20,556 nucleotides of DNA from Opitutus sp. GAS368 (GTDB lineage: Bacteria; Verrucomicrobiota; Verrucomicrobiia; Opitutales; UBA953), in contig CAMDQP010000012.1 in NCBI GenBank assembly GCA_945906115.1, positions 1 through 20,556 of the forward strand. The letters run 5' to 3'. Numbering within the stretch: the first letter of the stretch is position 1; each line of letters starts with the position of its first letter. Shown here piece after piece: positions 14,318 to 20,556 of the stretch. The translations under genes were made by a program, and so were the position numbers. The notes under the pieces are model-generated. The model saw nothing but the letters and a program-made list of their open reading frames with translations, was not told the DNA's origin and did not search any database.

Positions 14318-16344
14318 TGAGATTCCTCGCCCTCGGTCTGCTCTCGCTGCTCGCCGTCCTCGGCGACCTGAGCGCCGCCGTCCGCACCAAGGTCGACCTA
14401 GTCAACCTCACGCCCGATATCCGCCCCGGCGAGAAGGCGCTCATCGCGATGCGCTTCCGTTGCGACCCTCACTTCCACATCTATTGGCAGAATCCCGGCG
14501 ATGCCGGACAGGCGCCGACGGTGGAATGGCAGGAGCTTTCGGGCACGAAGATCGGTGCCTTCATCTGGCCCGGCCCCAAACTGATCGACCAGTCTGGCGT
14601 GATGAACTTCGTTTACGAGGATGAGACCTTGCTACTCATGGAAGTCGCCGTCCCCAGCGACGCCAAGGGCACGCTGACCTTCAAAGGCAAAGCCGAATGG
14701 CTCGAGTGCGACGACACCGGGTGCTGGCCGCACGACAAGCAGGTCGAACTCACCGTCAAAGTGGGCACCGGCAACGTCGCTTATAAATACGACGCTAAGC
14801 TCTACCCCGCCCTTCGTCCACGCTTGTCGACCACCGCTTCATCTGACGGCAAGATGCTCACGGTTGCCCTGCCAGCCGGAGAGAAACTGACCAAGACTTG
14901 GTTCCCCGTACGCGGCTTTGTCTCACCCACGGCCACGGCCAAACAGAAGCTGGTCGGAGATACCATCGTCATCGAATTAGCCGACGCGACCGAGACCCTC
15001 GATTCGGGAGACCTCATCTTTACCACGCGGTCAGCCGATGGCGGGTTCGTCGACATCAAGGCCGTATTAGGCGCAGCACCCTCGAAGCCGGCACCCACGC
15101 CGAACACTCCGGCCAAGGCGGCTGGCGACTGGCAGCCCTGGTCTCCGGAGGTACAGGCCAAGGCCCTAGCTGAAGGTAAGATTGTCTACGTCGACTTCAC
15201 CGCGCGCTGGTGCGCCACCTGCCAGGTCAATAAGCGCGTGTACACGCAGGATGACGTGGCCAAGGCACTTACCCAAGCGGGCGTGGTGATGCTCAAGGCT
15301 GACTGGACGAAGAAAGATTCAGTCATCGCCAACGAGCTCGGCAAATACGGCCGCACCGGGATTCCGCTCAACCTCTTCCTGAAGACCGGCCAGCCCCCGG
15401 CCATCCTCTCCGAGGCCCTTACGGGCACCGAACTCCTCTCGGCGCTTTCCGCGGTCTCGGCTGGTAAGCCCTACCAAGCGGAGACCACGACGCACTCGTT
15501 CGCTATCTGGATGCTGCTGGCTTTCGGCGGCGGCATCCTGCTCAACCTGATGCCCTGCGTCTTCCCCATGATCGGCCTCAAGGTCCTCGGCTTCGCCAAG
15601 GAAGCCGGTGCCGCGCGCAGTAAGGTGATCCTCAACGGCCTCCTGTATTCCGCCGGCGTCATCGCCAGCTTCCTCGCCCTCGCGCTCCTCATCATCGGAC
15701 TTAAATCCGGTGGCTCCTCCGTCGGCTGGGGCTTCCAGATGCAATCCCCCGGCTTCGTCCTCGGTACCTGCGTACTCATGATCGTACTCGGACTCAGCCT
15801 CGCCGGGGTCTTCGAGATCGGCGTCGGCCTGGGCGGCGTCTCCGCGGGCGAAGGCGACGGACGGGTCGCGACTTTCCTCTCTGGCGTACTCGCCACGGTC
15901 GTGGCCACGCCCTGCACGGCGCCCGGTCTCGGCGCCGCCTTAGGCTTCGCCTTGGACAAGGAACGCTCCACGGGCGAGACGTTGCTCTTCTTCACCGTGA
16001 TCGGCCTCGGCATGGCGCTGCCCTACCTGCTTCTTTCGATGTTCCCCCGGCTTGCCGCGATGCTCCCTCGCCCTGGCGAGTGGATGGAATCCCTCAAACA
16101 AGGCATGTCTTTTCCGCTGTTTGCCTACGCGCTCTACCTGCTCTGGGTGCTGAATGCGCTCGTCGAGGACGCCGCCTGGGTGCGTGACGCCTCGCTGGGG
16201 CTCGCTGTTATCGCCACGGCCTGCTGGGTCCTCGGCCGCTGGGGCGCCCTGCACCGCAGCGATAAAGAACGCCTGACGGCCAAGCTGGTGTCCCTGGGAA
16301 TATTTGGCGGCACGCTCGCCTACCTCTACGCGACGCTCCCGTAA
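14317..16344 (+). CDS. dsbD: DsbD-family thiol-disulfide reductase with internal thioredoxin domain
   Basis: The 675-aa product moves electrons across the inner membrane to periplasmic thiols. A signal peptide (about 1-21) is followed by an N-terminal DsbC-like domain with the redox pair CDDTGC (Cys131, Cys136). Next is a thioredoxin domain with WCATC (Cys299, Cys302). Last is the eight-helix DsbD membrane domain (about 390-675), with its two Cys in LMPCVFPMIG (Cys414) and TPCTAPGLG (Cys533). All six relay cysteines are present. The order is unusual: E. coli DsbD has N-domain, membrane domain, then thioredoxin. A linker PAPTPNTPAKA precedes the thioredoxin part. The gene stands alone on the plus strand, 50 bp after the ATP-grasp-like gene, and ends at a strong terminator. 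Loss of function in the family impairs disulfide isomerisation and cytochrome c maturation. Confidence 0.9.
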   Translation: MRFLALGLLSLLAVLGDLSAAVRTKVDLVNLTPDIRPGEKALIAMRFRCDPHFHIYWQNPGDAGQAPTVEWQELSGTKIGAFIWPGPKLIDQSGVMNFVYEDETLLLMEVAVPSDAKGTLTFKGKAEWLECDDTGCWPHDKQVELTVKVGTGNVAYKYDAKLYPALRPRLSTTASSDGKMLTVALPAGEKLTKTWFPVRGFVSPTATAKQKLVGDTIVIELADATETLDSGDLIFTTRSADGGFVDIKAVLGAAPSKPAPTPNTPAKAAGDWQPWSPEVQAKALAEGKIVYVDFTARWCATCQVNKRVYTQDDVAKALTQAGVVMLKADWTKKDSVIANELGKYGRTGIPLNLFLKTGQPPAILSEALTGTELLSALSAVSAGKPYQAETTTHSFAIWMLLAFGGGILLNLMPCVFPMIGLKVLGFAKEAGAARSKVILNGLLYSAGVIASFLALALLIIGLKSGGSSVGWGFQMQSPGFVLGTCVLMIVLGLSLAGVFEIGVGLGGVSAGEGDGRVATFLSGVLATVVATPCTAPGLGAALGFALDKERSTGETLLFFTVIGLGMALPYLLLSMFPRLAAMLPRPGEWMESLKQGMSFPLFAYALYLLWVLNALVEDAAWVRDASLGLAVIATACWVLGRWGALHRSDKERLTAKLVSLGIFGGTLAYLYATLP

Positions 16345-16364
16345 GCCAGAGAAGTGGGACAACA

Positions 16365-16392
16365 AAAAGGCCCGCCGAACGGCGGGCCTTTT
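16365..16392. terminator. Bidirectional intrinsic terminator
   Basis: A perfect 12-bp stem runs from AAAAGGCCCGCC (16365-16376) to GGCGGGCCTTTT (16381-16392) around the loop GAAC. The GC core is 8 bp and is flanked by A-runs and T-runs, so it can end transcripts from both the dsbD-like gene (plus) and the convergent OmpA-like gene (minus, TTTTT on that strand). It lies 20 bp after the dsbD stop and 19 bp before the OmpA-like stop. Confidence 0.93.
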
Positions 16393-16411
16393 GCTTAGTT
16401 CAACCTCTCGC

Positions 16412-17023
16412 TCAGAGCGCGGTGGGGACGGGAGCCGGAGCGGCGCCGGCGGACGGAGCCGGGGCGGAGACCCGAGCGGCCGGCGGGGCGGAAACTGGAC
16501 CGGAGTAGTTGACGTCGACGATGATCGCCTTGCGATCCTTGGCGCCGGACTGACGACCAGCGGCGTTCTTGTCGGCTTGCTGCGAACCGAGGGCCATGAT
16601 TTCAGATTTGGCTTCGCTGGCGCCACTCTTGACGAGGTACTCGCGGACAGATTGGGCGCGGCGATCGGATAGACCGAGATTGTATTCTGCGGTGCCGAAA
16701 TGGTCGGTGTAACCGGCGATGATGATATCCGTGGCCTTCACGCGACCCGCGACGGCGTCAATCTTGGCACGCTCGGTGGCGGAGACGGTGTATTTGTCGA
16801 AATCGAAGTAAACGGTGGTGAGGATGGCCTCTTGGGGGATGTTGCCGGAAAGGATCGCGGCGGCGAGGGCATCGCGACGCGCATTGGCCGAACGGATATC
16901 GATGGAGTCAGGGCCGCCGGAACCACCGTTACCGGAAGCAAGCGGATTGTAGCCGGAAGGGATGCGAGAGGTGCAACCGACGCTCAAGGCGGCGACAGCG
17001 AGAAGGAAGGTGAAACGCTTCAT
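16412..17023 (-). CDS. OmpA/Pal-like peptidoglycan-binding lipoprotein
   Basis: The 203-aa product starts MKRFTFLLAVAALSVGC, a lipoprotein signal peptide with lipobox SVGC (Cys17). The ATG at 17023 is chosen because it opens this signal; a TTG at 17065 would put 14 residues before it. The OmpA-like domain carries VYFDFDKYTV, AGYTDHFGTAEYNLGLSDRR and AQSVREYLVKSG, the peptidoglycan-binding signature with the Asp and Arg that bind diaminopimelate. The C-terminus is a Pro/Ala-rich tail of about 30 residues (SAPPAARVSAPAPSAG). It probably anchors the outer membrane to the cell wall like Pal, but no Tol genes are nearby. It is 54 bp after the MoeB-rhodanese gene on the same strand and ends at the bidirectional terminator. 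Confidence 0.93.
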   Translation of the reverse strand: MKRFTFLLAVAALSVGCTSRIPSGYNPLASGNGGSGGPDSIDIRSANARRDALAAAILSGNIPQEAILTTVYFDFDKYTVSATERAKIDAVAGRVKATDIIIAGYTDHFGTAEYNLGLSDRRAQSVREYLVKSGASEAKSEIMALGSQQADKNAAGRQSGAKDRKAIIVDVNYSGPVSAPPAARVSAPAPSAGAAPAPVPTAL

Positions 17024-17077
17024 GGTGAGAACGAAGATAAAAGAACAGTGGGCGGGAGTCGGCAAGCCTAGTCTCGC

Positions 17078-18223
17078 TCAGTAGCGTGGGACCTTCAGGT
17101 CGATCTTCAGCGACCAGGCGTCGATACCACCCTTGACGTTACTGACGCGGGTATAGCCTTTGGACCGCAAGAAATGGGTAACCTTCATGCTCCGGCCACC
17201 GTGGTGGCACTGGACCAGGACCGGGATGTCCTGCGGAATCTCGCCCAGACGCGCCGGCACCGCGTTCATGGGAATAAGCCGCGAGCCCTCGATCCGACAG
17301 ACAGCATACTCGTCCATTTCCCGGACATCAATCAGCAGGGGCGGATTAGGACTGGCCAGTAGGCGCTGGGCCTCTTCGACGGTCACTTCAAGCGGAGTTT
17401 CAGGCATAGGGGTGGGCATTGAACAAGTCGCCGGAGCATAAGCGGCCTTCTCGAGCGAACGGATGTTAGGGGAAGCACCGCAACACGGACAAGCTGGGTC
17501 GGCCGACAAGGCGATCAGTTTGGAGGTGCCGGCGGCGACGTCGACGACCAGCAGCCGCGAGGATGTGCGTTTACCGAGTAGGACGGCGATGACCTCGGAA
17601 GCCATCCAGGAGCCGATCACCCCACAGGTCGCACCGAAGACGCCCGCATCGGCACAGGTCGGCACGGAGGAGGCGTCAGGGATGACGGGGTAGAGACAAC
17701 GGTAGCAGCCAGTCTTCGGGAGGAAGACGCCCACTTGGCCAGCTTCGCGCAGGACGCTCCCATGCACCAGGGGTCGGCCACCCAGCACACTGGCATCGGC
17801 CGCGAGGAAACGGGTCGCGAAGTTATCCGTACCATCGACGACCACATCGTAACGGGCGACGAGGTCGGCGGCGTTCTCGACCGTGAAGCCCTCGGGGTGC
17901 AGCGCGACTTTGAGACCCGGATTAATCTCCCCGAGAGCTTCGGCGGCGGAAATGGTCTTCGGGAGTCCCAAGGTGTCGAAACCGTGGATGATCTGCCGAT
18001 GCAGATTCGAGATTTCGACCTTGTCCGAGTCGGCGATGCCGATGAGCCCAACACCGGCGGCAGCCAGATAGAGACCGACCGGGGAACCTAGGCCACCGGC
18101 ACCCAAGAGCAGGACCTTGGCCTCGCGCAGACGCAGCTGACCGGCCTCCCCTACCCCGGGCAGACGGATCTGCCGGGAGTACAGGGCCCTCTCGTGGTCA
18201 CTCAGGCGCAGTTCCGCGGACAT
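17078..18223 (-). CDS. MoeB/ThiF-type adenylyltransferase fused to rhodanese
   Basis: The 381-aa product is an E1-like enzyme that adenylates the C-terminal Gly-Gly of a sulfur-carrier protein (MoaD or ThiS type) and then helps load sulfur on it. The N-terminal ThiF domain has YSRQIRLPGVGEAGQ, the nucleotide loop LLLGAGGLGSPVG, EISNLHRQIIHG and DGTDNFATR. Two Zn-type CxxC pairs are visible (CYRC and CPCC). The C-terminal rhodanese domain has the loop CHHGGRS with active Cys339. This order matches MoeZ/MOCS3-like fusions. No moaD, thiS or other cofactor genes lie in the window, so the partner is unknown. ATG 18223 is chosen by alignment to the family start; an upstream in-frame extension (to 18322) overlaps the divergent ruvX start. 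The gene leads into the OmpA-like gene. Confidence 0.93.
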   Translation of the reverse strand: MSAELRLSDHERALYSRQIRLPGVGEAGQLRLREAKVLLLGAGGLGSPVGLYLAAAGVGLIGIADSDKVEISNLHRQIIHGFDTLGLPKTISAAEALGEINPGLKVALHPEGFTVENAADLVARYDVVVDGTDNFATRFLAADASVLGGRPLVHGSVLREAGQVGVFLPKTGCYRCLYPVIPDASSVPTCADAGVFGATCGVIGSWMASEVIAVLLGKRTSSRLLVVDVAAGTSKLIALSADPACPCCGASPNIRSLEKAAYAPATCSMPTPMPETPLEVTVEEAQRLLASPNPPLLIDVREMDEYAVCRIEGSRLIPMNAVPARLGEIPQDIPVLVQCHHGGRSMKVTHFLRSKGYTRVSNVKGGIDAWSLKIDLKVPRY

Positions 18224-18297
18224 ACCGACAGTGGAACCCCCGCATGGTGCGGTGTCAAACCGCCCCTTCCACGTGTCGGATTGAATAATCCGCCAAG
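18224..18297. promoter_or_regulatory. Divergent moeB-like/ruvX intergenic region with two inverted repeats
   Basis: This 74-bp gap separates divergent genes. It contains CCGCA-TGG-TGCGG (18240-18252) and CGGATT-GAAT-AATCCG (18277-18292), both perfect stems. A TTGACA hexamer on the minus strand (18258-18253) could be a -35 for the MoeB-like gene, but the base run at the -10 distance is poor. The repeats may be operators or leader hairpins; no confident promoter is claimed. Confidence 0.3.
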
Positions 18298-18753
18298 GTG
18301 TCCCAACTTGACCCCGTGGCATCGGTCTTTCTCGGCATCGATTATGGCTCCCGCAGGGTCGGGCTGAGCCATGCCGACGACCTCGGGTTCGCCTTCCCCC
18401 TGCCCGCCGCAGTCGCGGAAAGCGCCGAAGAGCGCTTCAACCAAATCGGCAAGGAGATCGCCCGCCTCAAGGTTACCTTGCTCGTGCTCGGCTATCCACT
18501 GTCGGTCGAAGGTGAACGCACCAAGCGCTGCGACGAGGTCGACGTCTTCGCGGCTGAACTCACCCGGCGTTTCGCCCTGCCCATCGAGAAAGTCGACGAA
18601 GCCCTTACGAGCCAGGCGGCCGATGAGCTCGGAGGACGGAAAGCCCGCTCGGCCAACGAGCGCAAGCAGCAGGCCCGCTCCGGTGAACGCGACTCCCGCG
18701 CGGCCGCCGTTTTGCTCCAGGATTTTCTCAATAGCCGCGGCCTCGGCTCCTGA
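18298..18753 (+). CDS. ruvX: Putative Holliday junction resolvase RuvX (YqgF)
   Basis: The 151-aa product is of the YqgF/RuvX RNase-H-like family, linked to Holliday-junction resolution and 16S rRNA 5' maturation. The start of the fold has LGIDYGSRRVGLSHAD with the catalytic Asp, then LLVLGYPLSVEGERTKRCDE and VDEALTSQAADE, and near the end GERDSRAAAVLLQDFLN with the final acidic residue. Two GTG codons are possible starts, 18298 and 18316; the second gives a more usual N-terminus (MASVFLGIDYG). Length is typical. The stop is 1 nt before truA, so the two are probably cotranscribed. It is divergent from the MoeB-like gene. Confidence 0.92.
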   Translation: MSQLDPVASVFLGIDYGSRRVGLSHADDLGFAFPLPAAVAESAEERFNQIGKEIARLKVTLLVLGYPLSVEGERTKRCDEVDVFAAELTRRFALPIEKVDEALTSQAADELGGRKARSANERKQQARSGERDSRAAAVLLQDFLNSRGLGS

Positions 18754-18754
18754 T

Positions 18755-19600
18755 ATGCCTCCCGCCAAGACCAAGAAACCGTTCACGCCGAAGCTCGAGC
18801 GCTTCCTAGCGACGGTGGCCTACGATGGCACCGACCACATCGGCTGGCAGGTCCAGACGGGGCGGCTTTCGATTCAAGGCGAGCTCGAGGCTCGCATGTC
18901 ACGCATCCTCAAGACCCCGATCGTCATCCACGGCAGCGGTCGCACGGACTCCGGCGTTCATAGCGTCGGGCAACGTTTTCATTTTGACGCTTTCTGGCCT
19001 CACCCCTGCAGCTACCTCGTCCACGCGATGAACTCGTGCGAGCAGAACGGTCTGCTCGTCACCCAGATTCAGCGCGTTGCGCCGACTTTTCATTGTCGCT
19101 GGCATGCCAGCGGCAAACGCTACCGCTACGAGATATGTGATGGTTACCCGCCGCCCTGGGAGGCGCGCTTCTGCCTGGGATTAGGGATGAAGACCGTCGA
19201 CGTGAAGCTGATGCGACAGGCCGCCAAGCTTCTGCTCGGCAAGCATGACTTCTATGCGTTCGGTGCGAACCACGGTCAAGGCATGGAGAAGGAAAACCCC
19301 GTTAAGGACCTGCGCCGACTCGAAGTCCGCCGTCGCGGCAAGCGGATTACCATCATCGCCGAAAGCAGCGGCTTCCTTTATAAGATGGTCCGCCGCCTCG
19401 TCGGAGGACTCCTCCGCGTCGGCGAGGGGAAAATGACCCCGGAACGCCTGTTTGCCTACCGGAAGGAACGTGCCATCACCTCAGAAGTGCCGACCGCTCC
19501 TGCTCGCGGGCTCTTCATGGAGAAAGTCTTCTTTAAGCCTGGCTCCTTTCAGAACCCGCGCGTCTTACGCAGCTACAAAGACGCCGACAGTTCGGAATAA
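18755..19600 (+). CDS. truA: tRNA pseudouridine synthase A
   Basis: The 281-aa product converts U38-U40 of tRNA anticodon stems to pseudouridine. The fold start ATVAYDGTDHIGWQVQTGR and the catalytic motif GSGRTDSGVHS (Asp65) are diagnostic, followed by HFDAFW, GKRYRYEI, GKHDFYAFGANHG and the C-terminal SSGFLYKMVRRLVGGLLRVG. The ATG at 18755 is 1 nt after the ruvX stop. The frame is open further upstream but that part is out-of-frame ruvX. The usual length is about 250-270 aa, so this is normal with a short basic N-terminal extension (PPAKTKKPFTPK). No Shine-Dalgarno is visible. Confidence 0.95.
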   Translation: MPPAKTKKPFTPKLERFLATVAYDGTDHIGWQVQTGRLSIQGELEARMSRILKTPIVIHGSGRTDSGVHSVGQRFHFDAFWPHPCSYLVHAMNSCEQNGLLVTQIQRVAPTFHCRWHASGKRYRYEICDGYPPPWEARFCLGLGMKTVDVKLMRQAAKLLLGKHDFYAFGANHGQGMEKENPVKDLRRLEVRRRGKRITIIAESSGFLYKMVRRLVGGLLRVGEGKMTPERLFAYRKERAITSEVPTAPARGLFMEKVFFKPGSFQNPRVLRSYKDADSSE

Positions 19601-19747
19601 TCCGCCCATTAATCCGCGGCCTGGGCGAAAAGAAATGCCTCTTCACACTCTGCGCACTTACGGCAAAGCCCCTCTTCCGCCGCGAAGAAGGTGCGAAGTA
19701 AGCGGTTTTAGTTGGAACGCGACGGCCGACCGTCGTACTCACTCCCC
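19601..19747. other. truA/HupE-like intergenic region with leader hairpin
   Basis: In these 147 bp there is a TAATCCGC repeat (19598-19605 and 19610-19617) that begins in the truA stop codon. A perfect hairpin CGACGG-CCGA-CCGTCG (19720-19735) ends 12 nt before the next ATG and covers the place where a ribosome-binding site would lie. No intrinsic terminator with a T-run and no convincing promoter were seen. The hairpin could modulate initiation of the HupE-like gene. Confidence 0.35.
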
Positions 19748-20556
19748 ATGCGGCGAGTCTTCCTGCTCTGGCTTACGGCCCTCTTACCGACGCTCCTCTG
19801 GGCCCACCCAGAGTGGAAGGAAGCCTCCAGCATCGGCGTCATCGATGAGAAGAATGACTTCGCGCTGACGGTGAAATTCGACGTCCCCTCCTTCCTGCTC
19901 GGCCAGTTGCCCAAGGACGCGCCGATCAAGGACCTCGATGTGCTGATGTTCACGCCCGGGCGCCTGGCCTCGTCCATCGAACCAGGCCGTCAACAGTTCC
20001 TCGCCGGCCTCCGCCTCGAAGCTGACGGAAAACCCGTGGCATGGAAAATCGAAACATTCCCGACGGCTGAACAGATCCTCGCGCAGTCCGGCCGCCAAGG
20101 CGAAGCCGATCGCTACCCAGTGATGATGAACGCAAAGTTCACGGCAGCGTTACCCGCAGGCACGCAGAAACTCGTGCTCCGTTTCCCTGACGCCCTCGGC
20201 ACGGTCTTCACGAACCTCCGCAAGGGCATGGAATTCCAGACGGTCATGGCGGTGTCGAAGAACGAACCTGGCGAATTTCAGATCGGCGACGACTCGGTTG
20301 CGACCGACAACCAGACAATCGTCGCGCTGCTGGCCGACGGCTTCGGCCACGTGCTACCCGACGGTTGGGATCATTGTCTGTTCATGTTGGCGATGTTCCT
20401 CGGTGCGGCCTCGCTCCGGCAGGCCCTCGGCCGCTCCCTCGTGTTCACGCTCGGACATAGTATCACGCTCAGCGCGGTCGCGCTCGGCTGGGTCGGCAAC
20501 CCGGGTGCTTGGATCGAGCCCTTCATTGCGCTCACGATTGGCCTCGGCGGACTGAT
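19748..20556 (+). CDS. HupE/UreJ_2-family membrane protein, partial (3' end beyond window)
   Basis: The frame is open from the ATG at 19748 through the right edge (269 codons seen). A signal peptide (MRRVFLLWLTALLPTLLWAH) is followed by about 175 residues of predicted periplasmic domain (VKFDVPSFLLGQLP, RFPDALGTVFTNL). Then comes the HupE/UreJ_2 membrane core from residue ~198: GFGHVLPDGWDHCLFMLAMF, the AASLRQALGRS loop and FTLGHSITLSAVALG, with His and Asp residues in the first helices as in the family. Members are thought to be metal (Ni/Co) or related transporters, but the function of this N-terminally extended type is not settled. It is 147 bp after truA on the same strand, with a hairpin just before the start. 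Confidence 0.82.
   Translation, partial: MRRVFLLWLTALLPTLLWAHPEWKEASSIGVIDEKNDFALTVKFDVPSFLLGQLPKDAPIKDLDVLMFTPGRLASSIEPGRQQFLAGLRLEADGKPVAWKIETFPTAEQILAQSGRQGEADRYPVMMNAKFTAALPAGTQKLVLRFPDALGTVFTNLRKGMEFQTVMAVSKNEPGEFQIGDDSVATDNQTIVALLADGFGHVLPDGWDHCLFMLAMFLGAASLRQALGRSLVFTLGHSITLSAVALGWVGNPGAWIEPFIALTIGLGGL

Noticed and set aside
18283..19606. 12-bp repeat GAATAATCCGCC at 18283-18294 and 19595-19606, flanking ruvX-truA
   Set aside because: Exact 12-mers are expected by chance several times in 20 kb, and the second copy overlaps truA's last codons.
1..20556. CRISPR array, tRNA/rRNA genes, insertion sequence, toxin-antitoxin or defence system
   Set aside because: No spaced direct repeats, cloverleaf-like sequence, transposase motifs, terminal inverted repeats or nuclease/toxin pairs were seen on either strand.

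Overview
The window is a gene-dense, GC-rich stretch of a bacterial chromosome from a Gram-negative (double-membrane) organism. It carries a LpxR-type outer-membrane protein, a complete MCE/Mla-type lipid transporter, an OmpA/Pal-type lipoprotein and several lipobox or signal-peptide proteins. The mix of families (a DUF5069-like protein, a STAS-fused MlaE, a DsbD with an unusual domain order, mostly Shine-Dalgarno-less starts) suggests Verrucomicrobiota, possibly Opitutia-like. That placement is an inference, not a demonstrated taxonomy. No tRNA, rRNA, CRISPR array, insertion sequence, phage gene or foreign-looking block was seen, so this reads as core chromosome.

Layout. 1-1986 (minus): a LpxR-like outer-membrane protein gene, a short Ppx/GppA-family gene, and the first 33 codons of a secreted protein that runs off the left edge. 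Spacing is 2 nt and then an ATGA overlap, so this is probably one operon. 2078-8993 (plus): a tightly packed eight-gene run. It holds mlaE (with N-terminal STAS/MlaB-like domain), mlaF, mlaD, a PqiC-like lipoprotein, a DUF5069-like protein, a degenerate SpoU/TrmH-like protein, an unrecognised 278-aa protein and a 12-TM MFS permease. Four of the seven junctions are 4-bp start/stop overlaps and the rest are gaps of 2-6 nt. 8994-11546 (minus): a two-domain M16 metalloprotease whose stop codon abuts the MFS stop codon. 11719-14266 (plus): prfB (release factor 2, without the usual programmed frameshift) and a probable circularly permuted ATP-grasp-like protein. 14317-16344 (plus): a DsbD-family thiol-disulfide relay protein, closed by a strong bidirectional terminator. 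16412-18223 (minus): an OmpA/Pal-like lipoprotein downstream of a MoeB/ThiF-rhodanese fusion. 18298-19600 (plus): ruvX and truA, 1 nt apart. 19748 to the right edge (plus): the start of a HupE/UreJ_2-family membrane protein.

How the genes fit together. The left third is about outer-membrane lipids: the LpxR-like gene is divergent from an MCE lipid-transport operon and shares a 91-bp intergenic region that holds a perfect 11-bp palindrome. The operon's last four genes have no obvious lipid role and are the least understood part of the window. The rest is housekeeping: translation termination, tRNA modification, Holliday-junction processing, periplasmic redox, sulfur transfer and envelope anchoring. 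I found no clearly new defence or mobile system. The best leads are the operon's passenger genes, the SpoU-like protein that seems to lack its catalytic residues, the permuted DsbD layout and the ATP-grasp-like protein next to prfB.
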